Shown here piece by piece: positions 21,728 to 30,135 of a DNA stretch of 34,575 nt. This DNA comes from a virus. The translations under genes were made by a program, and so were the position numbers. Within the stretch, counting starts at the first letter, position 1, and every line of letters begins with the position of its first letter. The DNA lies in IMG/VR virus record IMGVR_UViG_3300024999_000259, positions 1 through 34,575 of that record, one strand, 5' to 3'. The notes under the pieces were generated by a model, which was not told where the DNA came from, did not search any database, and saw nothing but the letters and a program-made list of their open reading frames with translations.

Positions 21728-22096
21728 TTAATTTAAATTTTCGCAGTCAAAAAAATTTTTAAAAGGCTTTAGTTCATTTGTATTTTCAATAATCAATTTA
21801 ATACTTCGAGCTTGTTTTTTTTGCTCCAATTGCATTTCCTGCAACACACGAATTATTGTTGAATCTTTACCGCCTTCATTATCAATTACCTTGTCTATCC
21901 GGGTGTTAGTATTAGAGATTCTTTCGGAAGTTGAAGCCTCTAATATATATATCCTGTCCTTAATTGATTGATTAATAGCTGGTTGATTATAGCCCACAAG
22001 TATCAGGTATCCAATACCCCCGGCTATAGATGCAATCATAAGCGACAACAGGCTTGTTATCACTGAATTAAGCATTTTATTTTTGATGTTGAACAT
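21728..22096 (-). CDS. Single-pass membrane protein with coiled coil, holin or lysis candidate
   Basis: A 122-residue protein. Residues 9-35 form one transmembrane helix (SVITSLLSLMIASIAGGIGY, then LILVG), followed by a long charged helical region (SIKDRIYILEASTSERISNT; MQLEQKKQARSIKLI), likely cytoplasmic or periplasmic coiled coil. One transmembrane segment plus a soluble helix is seen in some holins and in membrane-bound lysis proteins. Proximity to the lysin (through the amidohydrolase) supports a lysis role, but the sequence does not match a holin family I can name. Confidence 0.5.
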   Translation of the reverse strand: MFNIKNKMLNSVITSLLSLMIASIAGGIGYLILVGYNQPAINQSIKDRIYILEASTSERISNTNTRIDKVIDNEGGKDSTIIRVLQEMQLEQKKQARSIKLIIENTNELKPFKNFFDCENLN

Positions 22097-22114
22097 ATTT
22101 CTTTTAAAAAAAAA

Positions 22115-23386
22115 TTAATGACTTTTTCTTAAATATAAATAGCCTGACATAACAACCGGATCAGAGGCATCATCTGACGTTATTATTAACTTAATATCGT
22201 CTCCCGCCACCAATGATTTTAAATACGTAAATCCTTCAAGATTCATTGACCTGCCAGCCCCTTTTCCCGCCTGAGAACGTACTGGATATACTTTTGTAAC
22301 ATGATTTTTGACAAGAACTACCCTGTAATCTTTATCATTGCTACCCTCAAACGTGATTCCCCACGATGCCTCGTAATCTCCGGCATATCCGGTTTGAATT
22401 GTTGCCGAATCTCCAGCAAATGTGATATTTACACTTTCGTCAACAGTGAATAAATTATTTGTCCCATTTGTTAAATCGACGAATACTTCTGCTGTCGCAA
22501 TGGCAATAGTAAGCGTTTGACTGTCAAAAATATAACTACCATGAGGTGGCGAATAATTCACATCTCCGGAGACAACCAAGTCGCCGTTGACGGTTAAAGA
22601 ATCAGAGACGAAATCTCCATAAATTAAAGGGGAGGATGTTGTTGAATTGTCAATGTATAACTTATCTGAGCCCGTTTCGCTGTAACCTGCCTTATATCCT
22701 ATAAATACGTTATTATTCCCAGCAGCATTACTATATCCTGCTGAATATCCAAGCGCTGTATTTCTGCTTCCTGTTGTTGAGGAAAATAATCCCTGATAGC
22801 CAACAGCCGTATTATGGCTGTAAACGTTCCCTGTTACCCCATAACCGGCACGTGTACCAAGCAGCGTATTGCTGTTGCCAGATGTATATCTCCCCGAATA
22901 ATAACCAACACATAGATTGCTGTCAGCTGTCGAATTAGTGTAGCAGGATCCGTAGCCTATAGCTGTGTTAAAATTGCCGTTATTTCCTGTCGAATATAAA
23001 GCGTAATTGCCAATAGCCAGATTATCGTGTGAAGTTGTTGAGCTGTAACCACTTTGATAACCAAAATAAATGTTATTAGCTCCGGTAGTAGTTGATTTAC
23101 CTGCCTGATTTCCGAAATAATGATTCAATGTGCCTGATAATGTGTTGTTCCCTGCATTTATACCAAAAAATAAATTGTCGGTACCGTAAAAATCTAAAAT
23201 GCGGTTACTGCCCTTGTATAATATATTAGTTCTTAACAGCGGACTAATAACAGAATCTGCTATTAATTTTTCAGCAAATGTGGCATTGTTGCTCACATCA
23301 AAAGATAATGCCCCATTGAATGGGTTCTGTTGCGAAAACGCTGAAAATGAAGCAAAAAAGGCTAAAAAAAGTATTGAGTTTTTCAT
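22115..23386 (-). CDS. Exported fibre-like protein with glycine-rich beta-helix repeats
   Basis: A 423-residue protein with an N-terminal signal peptide (MKNSILFLAFFASFSAFSQQ, cut probably after AFS). Residues 70-240 contain about eight repeats resembling N-T-x-x-G-Y-x-A-G-x-S (YFGYQSGYSSTT; NTAIGYGSCYTNST; NTALGYSAGYSNAA; NVFIGYKAGYSETG), which are likely to form a trimeric left-handed beta-helix, as in hemagglutinin-like head domains of adhesins and some phage fibres. A beta-rich C-terminal domain follows. The start overlaps the SGNH hydrolase stop (ATGA), so it is co-translated. A tail fibre or a surface adhesin are the main possibilities; a signal peptide would be unusual for a virion protein. 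Confidence 0.7.
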   Translation of the reverse strand: MKNSILFLAFFASFSAFSQQNPFNGALSFDVSNNATFAEKLIADSVISPLLRTNILYKGSNRILDFYGTDNLFFGINAGNNTLSGTLNHYFGNQAGKSTTTGANNIYFGYQSGYSSTTSHDNLAIGNYALYSTGNNGNFNTAIGYGSCYTNSTADSNLCVGYYSGRYTSGNSNTLLGTRAGYGVTGNVYSHNTAVGYQGLFSSTTGSRNTALGYSAGYSNAAGNNNVFIGYKAGYSETGSDKLYIDNSTTSSPLIYGDFVSDSLTVNGDLVVSGDVNYSPPHGSYIFDSQTLTIAIATAEVFVDLTNGTNNLFTVDESVNITFAGDSATIQTGYAGDYEASWGITFEGSNDKDYRVVLVKNHVTKVYPVRSQAGKGAGRSMNLEGFTYLKSLVAGDDIKLIITSDDASDPVVMSGYLYLRKSH

Positions 23387-24426
23387 TGGTAAATATGATT
23401 AATTGTATTTAAAGTCCCATTCATTAATTGCCTATAACTTGTTGCAGATGGGTGCAATGCGTTATTATGATATCCTGCCGTCTTTGGATAACTTGCATTT
23501 CTATCAATATAAAGGTAGTCCGATGCTACGTCTACGCTTGCATTATATGCTCCATATGCAAAATTAGTATGAATTAACTGTTGTAGTTGTCTCATGTTAA
23601 GCACATAAGCCTCATAGTTATTTGTGTTGGAATAGTTAACCATCCAACCATAGATTGTATTTGAGGCAGTTGACGGCATTACTATAATAATTTTAGCCCC
23701 TGTAACTGCAAGGCACTCAGTTACTAATGTTTTTAAATTTGCAATTGTGGAATTTGGATTTATTAATGAATATCCCTCATTTATCCCTAACGATATACGT
23801 ATAACATCAGGTGTCGCAAGTGAGTTATTAATCAAATATTGAGGCACATTGATAACGCCGCCGATATAGAATGGAGAAGTAGCTCCCAAGAATGTGGCTG
23901 TTGTCCAACCACTATGTCCTTCATTCTCATTAGGAGTAACTCCTATTGTGCCAATGCTTGTTAATGTGACATCTAAGCTATCATCTATTACTGGTCTGCA
24001 ATACTGCCATCCAAGAGCCGTTAAGCTATTACCAATAGGTAGAATAGTTTTATTTCCTAGTGCAATTTTTGGCTCAACTTTAATTATAGTAGAAGCAGAA
24101 TCACAATAAGTTCCAATAGAATTAACTGCATATATCTTTGTTAAATAATTACCAAGCCCTGTTGTATTTACATTTAAATAGTCTGCAATAACGTTACCTA
24201 TCACTGTAACCCATTGAAACGTACACCTACCATGCTTACTCGCTGGAATGTATGCGACATTATCATTGTATATCTTGACTGAATTACCTTGAGCAACATA
24301 TATTGTATCAGGTAAATACAAATCAGTATCAAAGCCTATTAACTTATTGCATGGAGCTGTATATAAGCCTATTTGCGAAAAGCAATTAAGCGAAAATAAT
24401 AGTAATATGGTTAATATTAATTTCAC
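23383..24426 (-). CDS. Exported SGNH/GDSL-like hydrolase
   Basis: A 347-residue protein with a signal peptide (MKLILTILLLFSLNCFSQ). Residues about 30-115 form an Ig-like beta domain; residues 120-347 resemble SGNH hydrolases (esterases that often deacetylate polysaccharide). Block I reads LPIGNSLT (S134, with N in place of the D of GDSL), block II GHSG (170-173), block III LGINEG (G214, N216), block V NALHPS (H325, with N322 where many members have Asp). The Ser, Gly, Asn and His of the SGNH tetrad are retained. It may trim surface or capsular polysaccharide. It overlaps its neighbours by 4 bases at both ends (ATGA), so the three exported proteins form one translational unit. Confidence 0.75.
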   Translation of the reverse strand: MKLILTILLLFSLNCFSQIGLYTAPCNKLIGFDTDLYLPDTIYVAQGNSVKIYNDNVAYIPASKHGRCTFQWVTVIGNVIADYLNVNTTGLGNYLTKIYAVNSIGTYCDSASTIIKVEPKIALGNKTILPIGNSLTALGWQYCRPVIDDSLDVTLTSIGTIGVTPNENEGHSGWTTATFLGATSPFYIGGVINVPQYLINNSLATPDVIRISLGINEGYSLINPNSTIANLKTLVTECLAVTGAKIIIVMPSTASNTIYGWMVNYSNTNNYEAYVLNMRQLQQLIHTNFAYGAYNASVDVASDYLYIDRNASYPKTAGYHNNALHPSATSYRQLMNGTLNTINHIYQ

Positions 24427-25862
24427 AGATTGCCTTGTATTTTCAATTCTTCAGCACTTCCGACATATTTGATTGTTACACTTGTTCCACTATCGTAAAC
24501 ACGCAATCCAGTCCCGGAATCGGTGAAGAATACAGCCCCCCAACTGTCGGAATATCTAAATGTACCATCAGTAGCATAACTGAATTCTACACCTGCAAGA
24601 TTATTACCAATCATACATTTCATCATTCCCGATGTTCCGGCTGGCAATACTATTGAGCCACCATCCAGTAACGTATATGTGCCATAAATAACTTGAGAAC
24701 CGTTCATATACAAGTAATCATTAACATATAAGCTATCAACATGAAATGTCTGAAACGTATCAGCAGTAATACTTACACCCTTTTGCTTCTTTAAAATTCC
24801 ATCTTCTACAACCACTATACTATCCGCCGTTGAGGTCTCAGGAATAATAGATATTTTTATCTGATTATCGTTATCTATTCTAAAATTAGTTCCATCGTCA
24901 CGGAATACCGTTGAATCAGCTCCACTTGCATCTGTTATAATTAACGAATTATCCGTGGATATTGTTTTCTCAAAAAAAACGTTTTCATAAAACTGAGTTT
25001 GTGTGCTATCAACTGACATGATTGAGTTGCCGGAAGCAGTTGTGAAGTCTAAAGCTGTTGCCGAACTTATTGTATTTGCAACCATATTAATAAATTGAAC
25101 CAAGTTAGCTTGTATTGTGTCTGCCCCGATTTTGGCATTATACAACAGGGCTAATGTCCCCGCAGTATCTTGCAACCAGTATTCTATTGAACTTGCTGCA
25201 CGGGACTTAATTACGCCATTAATTATCGAACCATCCCAGAATGAGAAATCAGGACTTGTGATATGTGATAATACTTTTAATTCATCTATTATAGTAAGTG
25301 ATTCCCATATTGTATCTGTTAATGTGCTTACCTTCCCTGAATCTAATCTTGCTAAAAAAGCAGAAATCCAGACACTCATACCAACTGTATCATAAGGGGT
25401 TATAAAGTTTCCGGCACTATCCGATAATTGCAATTTAGTTATCCAGGCTGAACGTAAGCTATCTGACAGGTTAGTAGTATCATTACCAATAAGATAGTCC
25501 TGATTACTTACCCATGTACGGGTAGCATTATCTGTCGAATCTGCTTTCAAGTCTATTCTATTACTCAGAGAAGTCGTATCTAGCACTGGATGCCCGTTGA
25601 TAGATACCGGCTTATTACCATATAATCGGATGCTATCATCTGATATTGTTAAGAACATACTATCAGTACCAACTATCGCAATAAAACCCGCTATACCATT
25701 GACGTTCGCATTTTTAACAAGATAACATAATGCACTATCCTGGCCATAACCAGCGTCAGGTTTTAGAATTTTCATTGATTTAAATCCAATAACTTTTACA
25801 GTATCTTGACAAAATACTGTAAATGAGCACAATACCAATGATAATAATATTATTTTTTTCAT
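24423..25862 (-). CDS. Exported fibre-like or surface protein
   Basis: A 479-residue protein with a signal peptide (MKKIILLSLVLCSFTVFCQ). The body is Ser/Thr/Asp-rich and beta-strand-rich with helical phage-fibre-like stretches (SLSNRIDLKADSTDNATRTW, a pattern seen before collar or fibre domains) and a C-terminal beta domain (YGTYTLLDGGSIVLPAGTSG ... AEELKIQGNL). No enzyme motif. It is the first of three co-translated exported-protein genes and lies after small structural genes. It could be a fibre, a tail-fibre-like decoy on the host surface, or an anchor for the downstream SGNH enzyme. The signal peptide is clear; the function is not. Confidence 0.62.
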   Translation of the reverse strand: MKKIILLSLVLCSFTVFCQDTVKVIGFKSMKILKPDAGYGQDSALCYLVKNANVNGIAGFIAIVGTDSMFLTISDDSIRLYGNKPVSINGHPVLDTTSLSNRIDLKADSTDNATRTWVSNQDYLIGNDTTNLSDSLRSAWITKLQLSDSAGNFITPYDTVGMSVWISAFLARLDSGKVSTLTDTIWESLTIIDELKVLSHITSPDFSFWDGSIINGVIKSRAASSIEYWLQDTAGTLALLYNAKIGADTIQANLVQFINMVANTISSATALDFTTASGNSIMSVDSTQTQFYENVFFEKTISTDNSLIITDASGADSTVFRDDGTNFRIDNDNQIKISIIPETSTADSIVVVEDGILKKQKGVSITADTFQTFHVDSLYVNDYLYMNGSQVIYGTYTLLDGGSIVLPAGTSGMMKCMIGNNLAGVEFSYATDGTFRYSDSWGAVFFTDSGTGLRVYDSGTSVTIKYVGSAEELKIQGNL

Positions 25863-25865
25863 TTT

Positions 25866-26333
25866 TTATAAATTATTGAAACTTAATCTAATAACTTTTC
25901 CTGAAAGATATTCATACTTTACAAAATTGTCAATATCAAGATGATAGTCACCTTCTCTCAATACGGCTATAATTCCTCCAGGATCAACGAATTCGCCATT
26001 AACCCAGTTAGATTGCAACAATAATGCAGCTATAACAACTTGATTAGTAATAGCTGAACCGGGCTCAGATACGCTTGTGAAAAAATAAGTTGATAACTCG
26101 CTGAAAAGCAATGCCGCATTGGTTATAGTTACTTCAGTTCCGTCATTCCTAACTACCTTCAATGTTTCGTCAATAGTGAATTCGTCAACTCTCGAACCAT
26201 TACCATCGTTGATGTAAACAACGTCAATACCTCTTGCTGGCACAAGATACTGGCTGAGGATGAACTCATTACCATTCTTATTAACGTGGACACCGCCATT
26301 AATTAACTTAGTAACTATTGTTGATTTTGACAT
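25866..26333 (-). CDS. Unknown late structural protein
   Basis: A 155-residue protein, MSKSTIVTKLINGGVHVNKN at the N terminus. Beta-rich and acidic, with hydrophobic strands (YLVPARGIDVVYINDG; GGIIAVLREGDYHLDIDN). No signal peptide, which contrasts with the following three genes. Its place after the head-tail connector candidates suggests a tail or fibre-base protein; no family match by eye. Confidence 0.5.
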   Translation of the reverse strand: MSKSTIVTKLINGGVHVNKNGNEFILSQYLVPARGIDVVYINDGNGSRVDEFTIDETLKVVRNDGTEVTITNAALLFSELSTYFFTSVSEPGSAITNQVVIAALLLQSNWVNGEFVDPGGIIAVLREGDYHLDIDNFVKYEYLSGKVIRLSFNNL

Positions 26334-26336
26334 TTA

Positions 26337-26951
26337 TTAATCTCCTTGTAATAATATATATTGATAACCTTTATTTGTTTGATTTACTGTGATTTTGGAA
26401 TAACTTTGAGCTAAAAGCGTTGAGGTCTGCAATTGATTAGATTCGGTTGTGGTTACATCTAATATAAGCCTTGACATTGAAACACTTACGGCATCTTCAT
26501 TATTTTTGGAATCAGCCATTGACATTTCAGATATACTCACATTCGCAATAGATGGCTTGCTGAAATCCAGTGTATTATATTGCGGATTACTCAGAATTCT
26601 TGAAATAATCCCTAAAATTCTTTGGTTAATTGTTGAAGACAATTCATCACCTTTATTTATTGAAGAACTTTTTGATTTTGTAAAAATATCAATAAAATAC
26701 GAATATGTCATTGCATCATATTTTGAGTACTTTTGGTCGTTATTACCCTTTGAAAATGAGACATTTACTGCTGGCATTTCTGTCAAATCAAAAGCAATAT
26801 TACGTTCTTTCCATATCGAAGCATAAATCGACGGCTCGGCAGGAGTTATAATGGCTTGATTATGAAGTTCTAAAGCAAGAATTTCACAAATTCGATCTCG
26901 AATTAATTCGAAATTTGAAGCAGTTATTTTCAATGTTAATTTTGCTGCCAT
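26337..26951 (-). CDS. Unknown protein, tail-terminator-like position
   Basis: A 204-residue protein. It begins MAAKLTLKITASNFELIRDR; IYASIWKERNIAFDLTEMPA and VNVSFSKGNNDQKYSKYD resemble the part of gpU-like tail terminators where a helix is followed by a Pro-Ala-x-x-V strand. The order of genes (capsid, connectors, this gene) fits a head-tail joining or tail terminator role. The similarity is weak and no motif is decisive. Confidence 0.42.
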   Translation of the reverse strand: MAAKLTLKITASNFELIRDRICEILALELHNQAIITPAEPSIYASIWKERNIAFDLTEMPAVNVSFSKGNNDQKYSKYDAMTYSYFIDIFTKSKSSSINKGDELSSTINQRILGIISRILSNPQYNTLDFSKPSIANVSISEMSMADSKNNEDAVSVSMSRLILDVTTTESNQLQTSTLLAQSYSKITVNQTNKGYQYILLQGD

Positions 26952-26954
26952 TTT

Positions 26955-27332
26955 TTATTCGTAATCACCTAAAATACAAACTATTATACCTAATGTCTCA
27001 TCAGGAAATGTTTCTCTAATAATATATTTTTTTGCGACATTTGTACTATCCTGATATTCAATAATATGCTTTATTAATGTGACTTCACCAGATGTTCTAA
27101 CCGGATAAGCTAAGTCTGTTAATTGTTTTTCGCAAAATGTAACTTTAGCTGACCTGGCATTAACTACATTACCTTGAGTATCAATTGATATATGGTGCTT
27201 AGATGCAATTCCTGAAACAACTGCTGTGATAGTACCAGACGGATTCTTCAGCGTAATAGCTACGCTGAAATCAGCCGTATTTGTTATAATAGACTGGGTA
27301 TCAATTCTTGCTCTTTCCAGAATTGATGTCAT
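26955..27332 (-). CDS. Unknown protein, head-tail connector candidate
   Basis: A 125-residue protein starting MTSILERARIDTQSIITNTA. Beta-rich core (DFSVAITLKNPSGTITAVVSG; EVTLIKHIIEYQDS) and C terminus ETLGIIVCILGDYE. Lambda FII-type connectors have similar size and position (between the capsid and tail genes), so it may be one. The frame is open to 27401, but the ATG at 27330-27332 gives a plausible N terminus and leaves only a 32-base overlap with the upstream gene. Confidence 0.45.
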   Translation of the reverse strand: MTSILERARIDTQSIITNTADFSVAITLKNPSGTITAVVSGIASKHHISIDTQGNVVNARSAKVTFCEKQLTDLAYPVRTSGEVTLIKHIIEYQDSTNVAKKYIIRETFPDETLGIIVCILGDYE

Positions 27333-27519
27333 TGTTTCTATCAGTTTTTTTAGTCTGCTTTTCCTTAACTGGCTCAGTCTCAACAATAAATCCTTGTTCA
27401 ACTAATTTAGCAATGTTATCGGCTGGAAATGCTCCTTCTTCGACAACGTCTCCGCTTGACAATATTTTGTTATTTAAAGCTCCTACGCTGAGAGCTAATA
27501 CTTTATAAAATTTAGCCAT
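27301..27519 (-). CDS. Small protein, possible head completion or connector
   Basis: A 72-residue protein (MAKFYKVLALSVGALNNKIL at the N terminus; PADNIAKLVEQGFIVETEP; then a Lys/Asn-rich tail KKTDRNNDINSGKSKN). First gene after the capsid terminator; the overlap with the next gene is 32 bases. In related head clusters a small protein follows the capsid gene at this place. No named family is recognised. Confidence 0.5.
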   Translation of the reverse strand: MAKFYKVLALSVGALNNKILSSGDVVEEGAFPADNIAKLVEQGFIVETEPVKEKQTKKTDRNNDINSGKSKN

Positions 27520-27540
27520 TTTCTACTTTTTTTAAAATTT

Positions 27541-27569
27541 TTAAAAAAGAGCAGGATTAAATCCTGCTC
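27541..27569 (-). terminator. Intrinsic terminator after the capsid gene
   Basis: GAGCAGGAT at 27549-27557 and ATCCTGCTC at 27561-27569 make a perfect 9-bp stem with a TAA loop. On the - strand it is followed by TTTTTT (complement of the A run 27543-27548). It lies 29 bp after the major capsid stop, so it may end most capsid transcripts and let only part of the polymerases enter the connector and tail genes. Confidence 0.82.
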
Positions 27570-27597
27570 CCAAAAACTAATAAAACATCACACAAAA

Positions 27598-28671
27598 CTA
27601 AGCAACTACCTGAACTGTATATATTTGATCAACTGCCACCGGTACAGCAATTCCAGCTGATTTAATGTCGACGATATGGCTTGAATTTCTTTCGTCCAAG
27701 AATTCACCAACAAGATAGGCTCCTCTTTTTCCAGACAATCCAGCACCAACATTAGCCTTATTTCCAAGCAATTGTGGTACTGCGGCGAATGCTAATTTGA
27801 ATTTCGGAGCTTCAGGAACTACTATAACTTTTTTTGAATTCAAATATGGATTATTTAAGGATGTCGATGAAGCATCATAATACTCTGGATATGACCACAT
27901 ATTTAACTTATACGGGCCAGCTGATATCTGACCATGTAGCACTCCGCCAGTTGCATCACGTTGAGGCTGACGAATCATGCCTAAATCAATGTTGTAGAGA
28001 CCTTGACGAGCCTTAATAACTGCATTATTCATGTAAGCTGTGAAAGCTGATTCGCCGAAAATAGCATTATATACACCTCCTTGAGATTTACCCTTGGTGC
28101 GAATGAATGTGCATGCATTACATGAATCTTCATCCGGATCAATAGTTGAAGTAGCCCAATAGTATCCAGCTGTCTTGTCAACAAGAGAGGCAGCCTTTCT
28201 TTTGAAATCAATATTAGTTCCATTGACAAGAGTTACAATACCTGTAGTAAGCACCTGAGAGCATTGCAATTCGTAAGATCTTTCAATCTTATATTGCAAT
28301 AACATCAATTTCTCGACAACAGTTGTAATCCAATCATTGAATGTAATTTCGTCAACAACACCGCTTTCAGTGAACAGACGATCGTAAAAATCTAATTCAG
28401 TTGCATCAAAATATTCACGATAATAAGGAGGAATAATAATCTTCTCTGTAGCCTTGCTGAATGAGTTACGATTACCTTCAGTCCCTCTCTCTACATCAAC
28501 AGCTATCATCTCAAATCCTCTTTGAACTTCAATTGATATTTCTTTTGAGTTTGATTCTACTGATGGGAAGAATGACCTCAAAAATGCTGTCGGCATTGAT
28601 TTTTCTTTATATATCGCAATGAGCGTTTTTGTGAAAATTCCTCTTGCATCAATTGTGCTAATATTTGCCAT
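27598..28671 (-). CDS. Major capsid protein (lambda gpE-like)
   Basis: A 357-residue major capsid protein of the lambda gpE type (HK97 fold). Family features: ARGIFTKTLIAIYKEKSMPT; LRSFFPSVESNSKEISIEVQ; ERGTEGNRNSFSKATEKIII; PPYYREYFDATELDFYDRLF, with the P-P-Y-Y and D-A-T stretch typical of the family; a C terminus ending VAVDQIYTVQVVA. Length is close to gpE (341). It follows the decoration-protein gene as in lambda (D then E) and precedes a terminator, consistent with high expression. Confidence 0.88.
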   Translation of the reverse strand: MANISTIDARGIFTKTLIAIYKEKSMPTAFLRSFFPSVESNSKEISIEVQRGFEMIAVDVERGTEGNRNSFSKATEKIIIPPYYREYFDATELDFYDRLFTESGVVDEITFNDWITTVVEKLMLLQYKIERSYELQCSQVLTTGIVTLVNGTNIDFKRKAASLVDKTAGYYWATSTIDPDEDSCNACTFIRTKGKSQGGVYNAIFGESAFTAYMNNAVIKARQGLYNIDLGMIRQPQRDATGGVLHGQISAGPYKLNMWSYPEYYDASSTSLNNPYLNSKKVIVVPEAPKFKLAFAAVPQLLGNKANVGAGLSGKRGAYLVGEFLDERNSSHIVDIKSAGIAVPVAVDQIYTVQVVA

Positions 28672-28682
28672 TATATTTAATT

Positions 28683-29165
28683 TTATTGATTATCAAATAA
28701 AGTCATTTCTGTTGAGGCAACTAACACTATACCAATTGATTGTATTAAGTCACGCAACCTCTTGGTGTATGTAGTATCTCCAGCTGGAGTTGAGCCATCT
28801 TCAACTGTTACAATGCTATTAAGTGTCTCAGAACCAGCGAATAGCAATTTTTCTTCAACTACATCGCCCTTAATGCAATAAGACACTGATACACTGGTTG
28901 CTCCAGATGCCATTGTAACTGATTCTTTCACAACTCCAATTGGGAATTGGCTGCCATCTGTAGATGCTACAGAACATATCTTCAACTTACCAGTCGCAGC
29001 AATGCGACCTAATATAGTTCCTTGCAAAAGCGTATATTCTGCACCACTTGAAGGCTCGTCGTATAATCCTTTATTATAACGATTTCCGAATACGAAAACC
29101 TTAGACACGTCATAATCAACGTGCAATTGGTTACTTGTCGAATTAACAACAGTTCCTGTACTCAT
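28683..29165 (-). CDS. Head decoration protein (lambda gpD-like)
   Basis: A 160-residue protein in the place of lambda gpD, between the protease/scaffold and capsid genes. It starts MSTGTVVNSTSNQLHVDYDV; a beta-rich middle (EYTLLQGTILGRIAATGKLK, FPIGVVKESVTMASGATSVS) matches the decoration-protein pattern of a trimeric cap that stabilises the expanded head. It ends ILVASTEMTLFDNQ. 11 bp separate it from the capsid gene. Confidence 0.78.
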   Translation of the reverse strand: MSTGTVVNSTSNQLHVDYDVSKVFVFGNRYNKGLYDEPSSGAEYTLLQGTILGRIAATGKLKICSVASTDGSQFPIGVVKESVTMASGATSVSVSYCIKGDVVEEKLLFAGSETLNSIVTVEDGSTPAGDTTYTKRLRDLIQSIGIVLVASTEMTLFDNQ

Positions 29166-29166
29166 A

Positions 29167-29502
29167 TTATTTTTGATTTAATTTTTTTAATTCACTTTCA
29201 AATGCTTCAAGATTTTTTTCGGCTTCTGTTTTTGGCTTGCCAGTTTCTTGTGTCTCAATTCTACCCGGATTTTCGCCTTCAATCTTTTTCAAAACTTCAG
29301 CACTCATTGACTTACGAGTAAATTCAGCCATAGTTTTTACTCCTAAAGCCTCGCCTTTTTCGATGCCTTCTTTAACTGCTTTAGCATCAATATCTAAAAA
29401 TACTAACCATGATGCAACCCTTTCACGTTCAGTGTCTGTAGCATTTTTTACAATTTGAGCAAACAATTCAGGATGCTTTAATTTCAATTCTTCCAAGTTC
29501 AT
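29167..29502 (-). CDS. Nested scaffold protein candidate inside the protease gene
   Basis: In-frame ATG at 29500-29502 (M210 of the protease) after an A/T-rich leader, encoding 111 residues: MNLEELKLKHPELFAQIVKN, then a charged helical region to the C terminus (AEKNLEAFESELKKLNQK). Lambda uses exactly this arrangement (Nu3 inside C). Helical, acidic/basic composition and the sequence after M210 looking like a natural protein start support it. Independent translation is inferred. Confidence 0.45.
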   Translation of the reverse strand: MNLEELKLKHPELFAQIVKNATDTERERVASWLVFLDIDAKAVKEGIEKGEALGVKTMAEFTRKSMSAEVLKKIEGENPGRIETQETGKPKTEAEKNLEAFESELKKLNQK

Positions 29503-30129
29503 TTTATCATTATTTAAGTTATTTTTTTCTTCTTTATTTTTAATGTAATTAGCTGAAATAGAAGACATATTATCCTCAACTTCTGCTTTTATTTTCGGAG
29601 TAATAGGAATAATCCTATTAATAAGGCCTATTTGTTTCGATTCTTTAGCTGTGAGCATGACATCGATGCGGGAATCAATTGAAAATATTTGATCAATTTT
29701 TATCCCTTTTATTTCTTCAAATTTCTCAACGTCAACTTTTGCAATAAATGCCTTTTTTAAAGCGTCATTTATAGTTTTCAAGTCTTTCTTAGCTTGCTCA
29801 GTAAATAAATTAGGATCCTTTTCAAACCATTCGCGATAAGCTGCTCTGTGAAGAACGAATGTACTAACATCAAGGGCTTCTGAATCATCGCAATAGCATA
29901 AGAAGTATAAGCCCATTGAAAAGGCTTTGCCGTCAACTTTTACTAATTTATTGCCCTTAATTTCTTGAAATTTTGCAATCATACCCCAGCCATACTGAGG
30001 ATCGCCGCCATCTGTATTGATTCTAACTACTATATCTTCAGCATTTTGCTCCGATTCATTTATTTGCTCAATGAATCTTGTAGCTGAATAACTGTCAATA
30101 TTATTATATATTAATATGTCTCGGGGCAT
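29167..30129 (-). CDS. ClpP/SppA-type prohead protease with C-terminal scaffold region
   Basis: A 320-residue serine protease (lambda gpC plan) that matures the prohead. The nucleophile is S71 in KAFSMGLY and the base H94 in FVLHRAAY, following a DGGDPQYG loop, all typical of the ClpP/crotonase-like fold. Residues from about 205 form a charged, helical region likely to act as scaffold, and a second start (M210) could make it separately. The promoter at 30149-30202 is directly upstream, so this gene heads a head-gene transcript (protease, decoration, capsid). Confidence 0.85.
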   Translation of the reverse strand: MPRDILIYNNIDSYSATRFIEQINESEQNAEDIVVRINTDGGDPQYGWGMIAKFQEIKGNKLVKVDGKAFSMGLYFLCYCDDSEALDVSTFVLHRAAYREWFEKDPNLFTEQAKKDLKTINDALKKAFIAKVDVEKFEEIKGIKIDQIFSIDSRIDVMLTAKESKQIGLINRIIPITPKIKAEVEDNMSSISANYIKNKEEKNNLNNDKMNLEELKLKHPELFAQIVKNATDTERERVASWLVFLDIDAKAVKEGIEKGEALGVKTMAEFTRKSMSAEVLKKIEGENPGRIETQETGKPKTEAEKNLEAFESELKKLNQK

Positions 30130-30135
30130 TTTTCT

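Noticed and set aside
26449-26826. + strand ORF of 125 codons opposite the 26337-26951 gene
   Set aside because: No leader, no promoter, and fully contained in a - strand gene of the late operon.
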